Positions 1 through 8,424 of a DNA stretch of 64,000 bases are shown in pieces. The stretch is from Planctomycetaceae bacterium UBA6172. GTDB lineage: Bacteria > Planctomycetota > Planctomycetia > Pirellulales > Pirellulaceae. The DNA lies in assembly GCA_002422955.1 (NCBI GenBank), contig DITY01000060.1, forward strand, positions 3,927 through 67,926. Direction: 5' to 3'. A program made the translations under genes and the position numbers. The stretch's first letter is position 1; every line of letters begins with the position of its first letter. Under the pieces are notes generated by a model. That model saw only the letters and a list, made by a program, of their open reading frames with translations. It had not been told where the DNA came from and ran no database searches.

Positions 1-446
1 CGCTGCGCGAACGCCGAGACGACATCCCGTTGCTGGCGAAGCATTTCCTCGCCAGATTCGGTGCGCGGTCGGGCCGCGAATCCCTCCGCTTTCTCCCCGC
101 CGCGGAGGCTGAGTTGTGCCACCATGACTGGCCGGGAAACGTCCGTGAGCTCGAAAACTTCGTCGAGCGGCTCGCGGTTCTCTGCCCCGGCCCGACGATC
201 GGACCTGATGAAATCCGTTCCCAATTTCAAGACCTCCCGGTTAGCAAATCTTCGCCGCCGGCAAGGCCCAGTCCGAGCGTCGGTCCCGAGTCGCGGTTGA
301 CCGAAATGGAACGGATCGAAAAGGACGCGATCATGCAGGCGCTGGCCTTGGCGCAAGGCAATGTGCGGATGGCCGCGAAAAGCATCGGTCTCGGGCAGGC
401 CACGGTCTACCGCAAGATCAAGAAGTACGGCATCGAGACCCGCTAA
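1..446 (+). CDS. Sigma-54-dependent activator, C-terminal part (cut by window edge)
   Basis: The open frame enters from the left edge (frame begins at base 3) and ends with TAA at 444-446, so only about the last 147 codons are present. It opens with LRERRDDIPLLAKHF, the signature near the end of the AAA+ domain of NtrC-type activators, then WPGNVRELENFVERL, the conserved GNVREL segment. The last 45 residues are a Fis-type helix-turn-helix (QGNVRMAAKSIGLGQATVYRKIKKYGI). Proteins of this family hydrolyse ATP to open sigma-54 promoters. The receiver or sensor domain lies outside the window, so the signal cannot be inferred. Identification of the family is secure; the specific regulator is unknown. 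Confidence 0.93.
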   Translation, partial: LRERRDDIPLLAKHFLARFGARSGRESLRFLPAAEAELCHHDWPGNVRELENFVERLAVLCPGPTIGPDEIRSQFQDLPVSKSSPPARPSPSVGPESRLTEMERIEKDAIMQALALAQGNVRMAAKSIGLGQATVYRKIKKYGIETR

Positions 447-803
447 GCCGGAACGGCTGACTCACGAGCTGCTACCTGAACCCGCAAGCATCGCAGTCGC
501 CAAGACCTGCTTCGCGGCCAACACCCTCGACGAGTACGCTCGCCTGATCGGATGGCTATGTCCAACTCGTCCGCGGCGGCTGACCGAAGAGACCGCGGCT
601 TCCTTTCCGAGAGGCAGACGCAAACGCTGATGAGGTGGCCACGGAAAGGTTGTCTGGGGTCGGTTGGCGACGCCCGGTAGGTAGCAGTTGGCCGCATCCG
701 CCCCGCCGCGCCGTGTGGTCGGCATCGTCCACAGCTAGAATCGACGGGGCAACGAACGGAACGGAAAGCTGGGGCAAGACTCGCTTGGAGAAGGGTGACT
801 TTG
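447..803. other. Intergenic region, no gene seen
   Basis: About 357 bases between the activator and the nitrilase-like gene. Open frames here are short, compositionally biased and lack a convincing start. A TAGAAT hexamer at 736-741 could be a -10 element for the downstream gene, but there is no good -35 match 16-18 bases before it. No RNA gene or clear terminator is seen. Confidence 0.4.
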
Positions 804-2213
804 ATGAACGGGCTAACTCGGATTACGTCGTTGGGAGACTTGTTCGGCAGGCCGCGTCTCGCCGGGCTCGGGTTCTGGTCCTGGGCTTTCTGGGCATTCA
901 TAACTCCGGCGCTGTTGGTCGGGTTGGATCAAACCGCTGCCAGCGACGGCCAGACCCCGCCGGCGGGTTGGACGACGGATTCCCCCCGCGAGGAACTGCG
1001 CCCCGCATTCGCCTACCGCGAGCATGGCGGTTGGCTCGATTCGCCCCTTTGGGAAGTTCGCGCCGATGCCCGCGAAGGGCTGATCGGCTGGTGGGAGACG
1101 GTCCTGCCAATCGAGGGTGGCCGAGCTTATCGGTTCGAAGTGCTGCGGCGGTGCGAGGGTGTGGCGAATTCGAGACAGGCCTGTTATGCCCGCATCTTCT
1201 GGCAAGATGAGAGCGGCGGTACGGTGCTGCGGGATCAGCCGACCGTTGCCAGCTACATGCCTGGGACGGTGCCTCAGGCGCTACCCGATTACCCACCGGA
1301 CGGTGACACGAAGGATGGCTGGACCCGGTTGGCGGATGACTACATCGCGCCGCAAGCAGCGCGGCGGGCCGTGGTGCAACTGGTCTTCCGCTGGGCCCCT
1401 TCGGCGTCGGTTCAGTGGAGCGGGTTGAAGTTCGAACCCGTCGCGGAGAAATCCCGTCGGGTCGTCCGATTGGCCACCGTTCACAAGGTCCCCAGCGAAG
1501 GGGAGACGTCGCGCGACAAATGCGAACTGTTCGCGCCACTGATCGCGCGAGCCGCGTCCCAGAACGCAGACTTGATCGTGCTCCCCGAGACGCTCACCGC
1601 ACTCCGCGGCAAGTGGGACTATCAGGCGGCTGCCGAACCGATCCCCGGACCGTCAACGGACTACTTCGGAGCCTTGGCAAAGCAGCACGACTTGTACATC
1701 GTCGCTGGACTGGTGGAACGGGACGGTCACCTGCTCTACAACGTCGCGGTTCTGATCGGCCCCGAGGGCCAGGTGGTGGGAAAGTATCGAAAGGTCTGCT
1801 TACCGCGCGGCGAACATGATCAGGGGATCCAGCCCGGCCACGAATATCCCGTTTTTCAGACGCGGTTTGGCAAGGTTGGGATGATGGTCTGCTATGACGG
1901 CTTTTTCCCCGAGCCGGCGAGGGAGTTGGCGAAGAACGGCGCGGAAGTGATCGCCTTTCCGGTGGCCGGTTGCAACCCGCTGTTGGCGTCGGCCCGGGCC
2001 TGTGAAAACCACTTGTACGTCGTCAGCAGCAGCTACACCCCGGTGGGGTCGAACTGGATGGTCTCCGCCATCTTTAGCCACGACGGGACGATCTTGGCTC
2101 AGGCCAAGGAGTGGGGCGACATCGCGGTCGCGGAAGTCGACTTGGCCCAACCGCTCTACTGGTCGAGCATGGGTGACTTCCGGGGAGAAATGCATCGTGC
2201 CCGCCCGGAATGA
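804..2213 (+). CDS. Exported/membrane-anchored carbon-nitrogen hydrolase (nitrilase superfamily)
   Basis: The C-terminal half (about residues 215-465) is a CN-hydrolase domain with the complete Glu-Lys-Cys triad: E262 in LPETLTAL, K330 in GKYRKVCLP and C363 in MMVCYDGFFPEP. These enzymes cleave amide or nitrile C-N bonds. The N-terminus has a hydrophobic stretch (about residues 23-42), suggesting a signal peptide or anchor, followed by about 170 residues that look like a beta-sandwich (WW, aromatic and short strand patterns) and resemble no catalytic domain I recognise. ATG 804 is preferred to the in-frame GTG at 795 because GGAGAAGG (788-794) lies at good spacing before it. The substrate is unknown. 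An extracytoplasmic nitrilase with an accessory domain differs from the usual cytoplasmic, single-domain enzymes. Confidence 0.85.
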   Translation: MNGLTRITSLGDLFGRPRLAGLGFWSWAFWAFITPALLVGLDQTAASDGQTPPAGWTTDSPREELRPAFAYREHGGWLDSPLWEVRADAREGLIGWWETVLPIEGGRAYRFEVLRRCEGVANSRQACYARIFWQDESGGTVLRDQPTVASYMPGTVPQALPDYPPDGDTKDGWTRLADDYIAPQAARRAVVQLVFRWAPSASVQWSGLKFEPVAEKSRRVVRLATVHKVPSEGETSRDKCELFAPLIARAASQNADLIVLPETLTALRGKWDYQAAAEPIPGPSTDYFGALAKQHDLYIVAGLVERDGHLLYNVAVLIGPEGQVVGKYRKVCLPRGEHDQGIQPGHEYPVFQTRFGKVGMMVCYDGFFPEPARELAKNGAEVIAFPVAGCNPLLASARACENHLYVVSSSYTPVGSNWMVSAIFSHDGTILAQAKEWGDIAVAEVDLAQPLYWSSMGDFRGEMHRARPE

Positions 2214-2320
2214 AAACTGATCGTCGAAGCCTGCTCACGGACGCCCCCGTTCTTGCTGGCCATCAGGTCGAGCCTCGCAGCGATCATGAATCAGCGATGT
2301 CGTGCAGCCTCAACGACAGG

Positions 2321-2348
2321 CGGTTGCCGGTTGCCGGTTGTCGGTTGA
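2321..2348. repeat. Four tandem 7-bp units (CGGTTGN)
   Basis: Four consecutive heptamers, CGGTTGC, CGGTTGC, CGGTTGT and CGGTTGA, lie in the 220-base gap between the nitrilase-like gene and the UPF0178 gene. No other structure is apparent in the gap. Confidence 0.8.
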
Positions 2349-2433
2349 ATAAGTTGCCAACGGACGTCGTGATTTGGCACGCGACCCACGGCCCTTGGCA
2401 CCCTTTGGACGCTATGGATGATATGCTCAGCCG

Positions 2434-2949
2434 ATGAAGATTTGGATTGACGCCGACGCGGCGCCTCGCGAAGTGAAAGAACTCGTGTTTCGCTCATCAA
2501 AGCGACTCGGTATCGAAGTAACCTTGGTCGCCAATCAATCGATTTGGCTGCCGCCCGGCGGTCGCCTGATCAACGCGGTTACGGTGCGGGACGGCGCGAA
2601 TGTCGCCGACCAGTACATTGTCGATCACGCCGCCGTCGGGGACGTTGCGATCACAGCCGACATCCCGCTTGCCGCGCAGCTGGTGGCGAAACAGGTTTTT
2701 GTCCTGGATCCACGCGGTGAGGTCTACGATGATCGCAACATCGGTTCACGCCTGGGGGCTCGCGATCTGTTGGATGCCGCGCGGGGCGCGGGGATGCCCA
2801 TTTCAGGGCCCCGACCCTATGGCCAACGCGAGCGGATCGAGTTTGCCTCCGCTCTCGATCGGATTCTGACCCGCGCCATCAAGTTGCGGGATCAGGCTCT
2901 CAAGCTGGCAGAGCCGAAGCTGACGTCGCCCGACGAATCGACACGTTAG
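2434..2949 (+). CDS. yaiI: UPF0178 / YaiI-YqxD family protein
   Basis: A 171-residue protein matching the DUF188 (UPF0178) family throughout: N-terminal IWIDADAAPREVKEL, central TADIPLAAQLV and C-terminal GPRPYGQRERIEFASALDR. The fold resembles PIN/NYN-type nuclease folds, with conserved acidic residues (D7, D9 and the Asp of ITADIPLA), but the biochemical role is not established. The length is typical of the family (about 150-170). Its TAG stop (2947-2949) overlaps the stop of the converging DUF481 gene (2946-2948), so the two transcription units meet with no spacer. Start ATG 2434 puts the conserved DAD motif at residues 7-9, as in homologues. Confidence 0.9.
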   Translation: MKIWIDADAAPREVKELVFRSSKRLGIEVTLVANQSIWLPPGGRLINAVTVRDGANVADQYIVDHAAVGDVAITADIPLAAQLVAKQVFVLDPRGEVYDDRNIGSRLGARDLLDAARGAGMPISGPRPYGQRERIEFASALDRILTRAIKLRDQALKLAEPKLTSPDESTR

Positions 2950-3899
2950 AACTTGTAGAGCAATAACGCCGAATAATTCAGGTCGTTGGGGACCGAATCC
3001 CCTGGCTGACTGTCGTGGCGATGCAACGCGCCGAACTTGAGTGACAGGCTGGGCGATTCGCTGAGCAAGTGCTCCCAAGACAAATCGGTAATCGTGCGAA
3101 AATTGGAGACGTCATCCAACGCCGGGTAGTAGTCCAGCTTGGCGACCAGCTTATTGCGGGCATTGACTTGATGTTCATAGGACGCGCCCAGCAGCGCTTC
3201 AGGCGTCCAGTGGTCGTCGATCCCGCCGAACTCGCGCGAGCCCCCCACTCCCATCTTCGTCGACAGCAACAAGCCATCGGCATCGATCCAGTTGTAGCCT
3301 AAACCGCTGTTGATGAAGTACCGCAAGTCGAAGGCTCGCAATTCGTCGTACTCCAGTCCTTGTTTGACAAACCAGTTCCAGGACGAGTTCCCCAGGCTGC
3401 GTTCGAAATCGGTATAGAGCAGCACGTTGTTTTGCGACGTCACACCGGCGCTGTGCGTGCGGTTCTGCAGGAGACGCAAATCGAACATGTTGATGTCCGT
3501 CTTGCGTTTGAACCGGGCTCCGGTCTGTAGAGTCAGCGATTCGGTGTTGCCGGTCGCGCCATTCAGCCCCAATTCGGCGCTATTGTCCCAGCCATCCCGG
3601 GGGAACCAGGACCACGACTCCGGCACAATCAGCCGGGGCGCTCGCGGCGTCACCACTGGCGGGGCGCCCGGAGCCGGGGCGTCTTGCGGCGACGGAAGCT
3701 GCTCCCGAGCCAAAGTCCCTGGGTCTACCCAGCCCTCCTCGGCCGGCGATGGCTGAGCGGGATCCAAAGGGGGATCAGCGGGCGGCAGCAAGTTCAGATA
3801 AGGCTCCTCGTCAACGAAGTCCTGACCCAACGCGTCGGCAGCGAACGCGAACCCGAAGGTTAGGAACGACGCGAGCGCAAGCTCACCAAGACGACTCAT
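2946..3899 (-). CDS. DUF481 outer-membrane beta-barrel protein
   Basis: 317 residues. An N-terminal signal peptide (hydrophobic LALASFLTFGFAFAADALG) is followed by a Pro/acidic-rich linker (about 30-85) and a C-terminal domain of alternating beta strands ending in ...NYSALLLYKF, with a terminal Phe as is usual for outer-membrane barrels. The strand pattern (NSAELGLNGATGNTESL, LLLSTKMGVGGSREFGG, HQVNARNKLVAKLDYYP) matches DUF481, the YdiY-like salt-induced outer-membrane family. Role unknown. GAGG lies about 7 bases before ATG 3899. The extended Pro-rich linker between signal and barrel is longer than in proteobacterial members. Confidence 0.85.
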   Translation of the reverse strand: MSRLGELALASFLTFGFAFAADALGQDFVDEEPYLNLLPPADPPLDPAQPSPAEEGWVDPGTLAREQLPSPQDAPAPGAPPVVTPRAPRLIVPESWSWFPRDGWDNSAELGLNGATGNTESLTLQTGARFKRKTDINMFDLRLLQNRTHSAGVTSQNNVLLYTDFERSLGNSSWNWFVKQGLEYDELRAFDLRYFINSGLGYNWIDADGLLLSTKMGVGGSREFGGIDDHWTPEALLGASYEHQVNARNKLVAKLDYYPALDDVSNFRTITDLSWEHLLSESPSLSLKFGALHRHDSQPGDSVPNDLNYSALLLYKF

Positions 3900-4244
3900 C
3901 GCGGAACCTCAGCAGCGGTTGGATACCCAGCGGCCCTTCTACGAAAGTCGATCGTCCCGCATCAAGGGCGGCCGCTACCGAAACGTTACCCGTCGCCCTC
4001 GCGCCGCCCGCCGGTCTTGAACTCCACCGGCTCGCCAGCCCCAAGGTCGGGATACGGCGTCGGGATGCAGGGTTGCACGGGCCCACCGGCTTATCTCCTA
4101 CTGGCTTACTGGCCTCTCCGCTGGCCTCGCGTTACGATCGAATGTTGTCTGGGCGGTGAACCCATCGCTTTTGCCGTGGTGGTAGTGTGAATGTTCCCTG
4201 CCACGCGTCTCATCCATCCAGCTCCCGCTCATCAAGGTTTCATC
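3900..4244. other. Divergent intergenic region
   Basis: About 345 bases separate two outward-facing starts (DUF481 on minus, DUF1080 on plus), so both promoters should be here. I cannot assign a -35/-10 pair with confidence. A short imperfect repetition, CTACTGGC / TTACTGGC / CGCTGGC, occurs around 4094-4127. Confidence 0.4.
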
Positions 4245-5036
4245 ATGCATTTACGGCTCGCGTCCGCGTTGCTCCTGAGTTGGATCGCCTGTGGTATCGG
4301 AGCGTCGGCCGCTGGCGCCGCGGAGCCGACCGACAAGTGGGTACCGCTGTTCAATGGCAAGGATCTGGAGGGCTGGACGCCCAAGATTCGCGGCTACGCC
4401 GTGGGGGAGAATTTCGGCAACACGTTCCGTGTGCAAGATGGCCTGCTCAAGGTTTCGTACGATCAATATGACCAGTTTGATGAACGTTTCGGCCACCTGT
4501 TCTACAAGACGCCGCATTCCCACTATCGTTTTCGTGTCGAGTACCGCTTTGTCGGCGAACAATGTCCTGGCGGGCCGGGTTGGGCGATTCGCAATAGCGG
4601 TGTCATGATCCATGGAGAAGACCCCGCGGGCATGGCTATCGGCCAAGACTTCCCCGCATCGATCGAAGTGCAACTGCTGGGCGGCAACGGCCGTGACGCG
4701 CGGACGACCTCGAACCTGTGCACGCCCGGGACGAACGTCGTCATGGACAATCAGCTGATCACACGGCACTGCACCAGTTCCACCTCGAAGACCTATCACG
4801 GCGACCAGTGGGTGACGGCCGAGATCGAGGTCCACGGCGGCAAGGTGATCCGTCACATTTTGGAAGGGGAGACGGTCCTGGAGTACAGCGAACCGCAGTA
4901 CGACGAAGCGGACGCCCATGCAAAGGAACTCGCCGCCAAGCATGGCAAACTGCTCACGTCCGGAACGATCTCACTGCAGTCCGAAAGCCACCCGATCGAG
5001 TTCCGCAAAGTGGAAATCATGGTGTTGGCGGAATAG
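4245..5036 (+). CDS. Secreted DUF1080 (3-keto-disaccharide hydrolase-like) protein
   Basis: 263 residues. A signal peptide (MHLRLASALLLSWIACG, cleavage near ASAAGA-AEP) precedes a DUF1080 domain: WVPLFNGKDLEGWTPK at the start and the central NSGVMIHGEDP and SIEVQLLGG strands of the concanavalin-like jelly roll. The family is annotated as 3-keto-disaccharide hydrolase or glycan-binding and is expanded in planctomycetes that use polysaccharides. ATG 4245 is chosen over an in-frame start at 4191 because it begins the signal peptide directly and has AAGG about 7 bases upstream. It stands alone with no operon partner. A role in carbohydrate turnover is inferred from the family only. Confidence 0.88.
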   Translation: MHLRLASALLLSWIACGIGASAAGAAEPTDKWVPLFNGKDLEGWTPKIRGYAVGENFGNTFRVQDGLLKVSYDQYDQFDERFGHLFYKTPHSHYRFRVEYRFVGEQCPGGPGWAIRNSGVMIHGEDPAGMAIGQDFPASIEVQLLGGNGRDARTTSNLCTPGTNVVMDNQLITRHCTSSTSKTYHGDQWVTAEIEVHGGKVIRHILEGETVLEYSEPQYDEADAHAKELAAKHGKLLTSGTISLQSESHPIEFRKVEIMVLAE

Positions 5037-5670
5037 CGATCCCCAACTTCCTGCGGCCAACACCTTCGCCGCCCCAGTTGGGAGCCTGCCGGCCACGAGC
5101 CCTGCGACCACCAGCCACACGGAAGGCGCATTTCGACGCAACGTTCTGGTTGTCCGTCCGTAGCGAGTTGTGTCTCAACGCCAAAAGTCTGAGCTGGGAG
5201 TGTGGCTCGGTCAGGTTTGTGGTGACGACGTCGCGGTCAACGCGGACTTAGGCCATTCGGACGCGCGATCGGCAAGCTTGGGAGAGACCTTGGCTGCGGC
5301 GATCAATGCACGGAGTCTTCGTTTTGCGAAGGTCGGCATGGGCATTCGCCCGGCGTGCGGCAATACCGGGGCATCGAGAACACGCTTCCCGGCTGTCGGG
5401 AAGCACGAACCTTGGGGATCACGAGTCCAGCTCGCGATACCGCGTGTCCTGGTCCGCCACTTGCGATTGGCTCGAACGTTTCACAATCGGCGGACGGACA
5501 GGGGGCAATGGTCAGGCGAGCATCGCATGCCCGCTGATCAAGCATCGCTCGGATGGTTCCCGGCGCCGTCGCTACCAGTCGCTGTGACCTAACTGCCGGG
5601 GCGAAACGTATCAGCCGGATTCACCATTTCCCACTTGCCAGGGGCGGCAGCCTTAAGCGGTCGGGAAACG
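5037..5670. other. Geneless region with a perfect hairpin
   Basis: About 630 bases with no credible coding sequence; the longest open frames lack family resemblance and ribosome sites. It contains a perfect 8-bp inverted repeat, GCTTCCCG / CGGGAAGC, with a 5-base loop at 5384-5404. No run of T follows, so it is not a classical intrinsic terminator. The rest shows no recognised RNA family. Confidence 0.45.
5384..5404. repeat. Perfect 8-bp stem, 5-nt loop inverted repeat
   Basis: GCTTCCCG (5384-5391), loop GCTGT, CGGGAAGC (5397-5404). It lies in the middle of a 630-base region without genes, about 350 bases after the DUF1080 stop. No T-tract follows on either strand. Confidence 0.7.
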
Positions 5671-5709
5671 AAAAAACCCCGCAAAACACTCGGTTTAGCA
5701 GGGTTTTTC
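5671..5709 (-). terminator. Intrinsic terminator after tRNA-Asp
   Basis: Read on the minus strand just after the tRNA: AAAACCCTGC, a 15-base loop, GCGGGGTTTT, then further T residues. The 10-bp stem has one G-T wobble and ends in a run of six T. On the plus strand it also forms a GC stem followed by T5, so it may act in both directions. Confidence 0.8.
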
Positions 5710-5713
5710 GTAG

Positions 5714-5787
<74 letters not shown>

Positions 5788-5825
5788 TTTGATGACGAAC
5801 CGGTTAAGGCCCATCGGGAGGTCAT

Positions 5826-5853
5826 AGTATAAAAAGCTAAAACGGTTCGGCAA
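5826..5853 (-). promoter_or_regulatory. Sigma-70-type promoter of tRNA-Asp
   Basis: On the minus strand TTGCCG (plus 5848-5853), a 16-base spacer, then TATACT (plus 5826-5831). The -10 element lies about 40 bases before the tRNA 5' end, which leaves a short leader. Both hexamers match the consensus at five of six positions. Confidence 0.65.
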
Positions 5854-6213
5854 GCCCCTAGGTGAAATCGAAGGGGGCGAGATCCCGATTCAAGGCCCTC
5901 CTCTGCCGAATTTACCGTTTGGGTGGGGGCACAGTCGCTCCGATTTCCGCGGTTCGGAAGCGGTGTGCGAGCGATCGGTAAGTCGGGAAGGGGAAATTCG
6001 CATCGCCCCGAGATGTAGTGTACAAAGAATAACTCTTTTGACGTGGATTTTCCTTGACTAAGCCATGGATGCCTGTACACTCCGGCAGCTTGGGCGACTG
6101 CCCGTCGGGGCGGTGTTCGGGCAAGGATGGGCTCGGCGGTCGGCGTTTGGGCGGTCCTTTGAAACAGGGGTGGTTAACGGGTGGCATGGGACAAAGCGAT
6201 AGGAGCGAGCGAA
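5854..6213. other. Intergenic region upstream of recQ
   Basis: About 360 bases between the tRNA promoter and the recQ-like gene. Apart from the possible recQ promoter (6054-6081) I see no gene or RNA. Confidence 0.4.
6054..6081 (+). promoter_or_regulatory. Possible promoter of recQ
   Basis: TTGACT (6054-6059), 16-base spacer, TACACT (6076-6081). It would give a leader of about 125 bases before ATG 6214. Good hexamer matches, but there is no independent support. Confidence 0.4.
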
Positions 6214-8244
6214 ATGGCGCAGAAAGCGAAGTCGGCCGCGGGGCGTGATGGGGGGCCTGCGGTTGCCAGCGGAGTGGTGATGAAAATGGGTGATCCGCGG
6301 GAGGTTTTGCGGGAGCGGTTCGGCATGGAGTCCTTTCACGCGGGGCAGCGGGAGGTGATTGAGCGACTGCTAGCCGGACGCAGTGCCGCGGCCGTCTTTC
6401 CGACCGGTGGCGGTAAGTCGCTCTGTTACCAATTGCCATCGCAGATGCTGCCCGGGACGACCGTGGTGATCTCGCCCTTGATATCGCTGATGAAGGATCA
6501 GTGCGACGCGTTGGCGCGGCGGGGCATCGCGGCGGTCAGGCTGGATTCGAGTCTGTCACAACGGCAGTTCAGCGACGCGATCAGCGACATTCGCGGCGGG
6601 CGGGCGAAGCTGTTGTACGTCGCGCCGGAACGTTTTTTTAACGAGCGGTTTCGCGCGTCGATCGGCGATTTGCGGATTTCGCTGTTCGCCGTTGACGAGG
6701 CGCATTGCATCAGTCGCTGGGGGCATAACTTCCGTCCCGATTATCTGAAGCTGGCGGAGCTAGCGAAGCAGTTGGGGGCGGAGCGGGTTTTGGCGCTGAC
6801 CGCGACCGCGACCCTGCCGGTGCTGACCGAGGTTTGTGAGGCGTTTGGGATCGAGTCTGGCGATGCGATCCGCACCCCATTTTTTCGCCGCAATCTGCAG
6901 CTGCGGACCCGTGTCCTGGACGCGACCGCCCGCGACCGCGAACTGGTCGACTCGATCGTCCGCCGACCGCCAGGCCCCGCGATCGTATACGTATCGCTGC
7001 AAAAGACGGCCGAGTCCGTCGCGGAATTGCTCGCCGGGCGGGGTGTCGCGGCGCGGGCCTATCATGCCGGGATGGAGAGCGAGACGCGGGACGAGGTACA
7101 GCAGTGGTTTTTGGGGTCCGATTCGGGCGTGGTGGTGGCGACGATCGCGTTCGGGATGGGGATCGACAAGCCGAATATTCGCTACATCGATCACTACAAC
7201 CCCCCGGCGTCGTTGGAGGCTTATGCCCAGGAGATCGGCCGCGCCGGCCGCGATGGCGGTGATTCGACATGCCAGATTTGGCTGGTGCCCGAGGACCGGG
7301 TCGTTCTGGAGAATTTTACTTACGGTGACATTCCGACGCGGCAGGCGGTCGGCCGATTGCTCGAATTGGTCGCGGGACAATCCGAGACATTTCATATCAG
7401 CCATTACCAGCTGTCGGCGGAGACCGATATTCGGATTCTGGTCGCTCGGACCTTGCTAGCCTATTTGGAGTTGGAGGGGCATTTGGTCGGCACGGCGCCG
7501 CGGTATGACACGTACAAGTTGAAGCCGCTGGTGACGAGCCAGCATATTTTGTCGCATTTCGAGGGGGAGCCGCGCCAGTTTCTGGCTGGTTTGCTTGGCT
7601 GTTTGACCAAGGGTCGGACTTGGTTTCTGTTGAACATGGCGACTGCCTGTCGGCGGCTGGGCTGCGACCGTCAGCGGATGGTCAAGGCGGTCGAGCATTT
7701 GGCCGAGCGGGGCTGGGTCGAGGTCCAGGTTTCGGACTTGGTTCATGGCTATCAGAAGCCCCGTCCGCTGGGCGATTTGAAGCTGCTGGGCGATCGGTTG
7801 TACCAACGTCTGTTGGAACGGGAGCGGGCGGAGATCGCGCGGTTGGATGACGTGTTCGAGTTGGCCGCCGCGGGAGGCTGTTTGGCGGCCCGCTTATCGA
7901 GCCATTTTGGCGAGCAGTTGCAGCAGGCCTGCGGGCGTTGTACCGCGTGCTTGGGTCAGGGGCCGTGGACGATCCCCGAGGTCGCTGCCCGGGGGATTGG
8001 CACATCAGCCAAGACGGCGATCGAACAGCTGACCCGTCGCTTTCCGGATCATTTTTCGGACCTCCGGAATCGGGCCAGATTCCTGTGCGGGTTGTCTGGC
8101 CCCGCGTTCACCCGCGCGAAGCTGACTCGCGAATCGAGCTTTGGCGTCTGTGACCGGGTCCCCTTCCGCAGGGTGCTGGAGGAGCTCAAGTCGATGGATT
8201 CGGCCCGGGGGTCAGGTGGCGACAGTGCTCAGGAACGGGGTTAG
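6214..8244 (+). CDS. recQ: RecQ-family ATP-dependent DNA helicase with relocated zinc module
   Basis: 676 residues; 3'-5' superfamily 2 helicase for DNA repair and recombination. Motifs seen: Walker A PTGGGKS (63-69), DEAH box at 161-164 within DEAHCISRWGHNFRPDY, and motif VI QEIGRAGRDG (339-348). A complete zinc-binding set, C556-x16-C573-x2-C576-x2-C579, follows the usual helical hairpin ending in HFGE; the spacing equals that of E. coli RecQ (C380, C397, C400, C403), but it sits about 175 residues further on. The intervening segment (about 360-540) looks like one or two winged-helix units. No HRDC domain is evident. ATG 6214 is chosen over GTG 6181 because AGGAG (6201-6205) precedes it at 8 bases. 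Confidence 0.9.
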   Translation: MAQKAKSAAGRDGGPAVASGVVMKMGDPREVLRERFGMESFHAGQREVIERLLAGRSAAAVFPTGGGKSLCYQLPSQMLPGTTVVISPLISLMKDQCDALARRGIAAVRLDSSLSQRQFSDAISDIRGGRAKLLYVAPERFFNERFRASIGDLRISLFAVDEAHCISRWGHNFRPDYLKLAELAKQLGAERVLALTATATLPVLTEVCEAFGIESGDAIRTPFFRRNLQLRTRVLDATARDRELVDSIVRRPPGPAIVYVSLQKTAESVAELLAGRGVAARAYHAGMESETRDEVQQWFLGSDSGVVVATIAFGMGIDKPNIRYIDHYNPPASLEAYAQEIGRAGRDGGDSTCQIWLVPEDRVVLENFTYGDIPTRQAVGRLLELVAGQSETFHISHYQLSAETDIRILVARTLLAYLELEGHLVGTAPRYDTYKLKPLVTSQHILSHFEGEPRQFLAGLLGCLTKGRTWFLLNMATACRRLGCDRQRMVKAVEHLAERGWVEVQVSDLVHGYQKPRPLGDLKLLGDRLYQRLLERERAEIARLDDVFELAAAGGCLAARLSSHFGEQLQQACGRCTACLGQGPWTIPEVAARGIGTSAKTAIEQLTRRFPDHFSDLRNRARFLCGLSGPAFTRAKLTRESSFGVCDRVPFRRVLEELKSMDSARGSGGDSAQERG

Positions 8245-8424
8245 GTTCAGCAGGCCGGGGGACGGCTTGGTTATAGTGGAGCGTTCGGTCGTGACGACGG
8301 CGGGAGGCCGCCGGAGTCGGATTTGCGGATCGGATTTGCAGCGGGTCTGAGTTCGGCCACTCGCCGCACCGCTCGGCCCTCGTCCTCAGTGCCCGCCAAT
8401 TCCCCTGCCCTGTTGAGGTTCAAG

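Noticed and set aside
443..901. Minus-strand open frame of 152 codons beside the sigma-54 activator
   Set aside because: Overlaps the start of the nitrilase-like gene and is Arg/Pro/Ser-rich with no family resemblance.
5170..5592. Plus-strand open frame of 140 codons in the geneless region before tRNA-Asp
   Set aside because: No ribosome site, no ordered secondary-structure pattern, mixed composition; not enough to call a gene.
5912..6439. Minus-strand open frame overlapping the recQ start
   Set aside because: Runs into the helicase coding sequence; Pro/Arg-rich, no plausible start.
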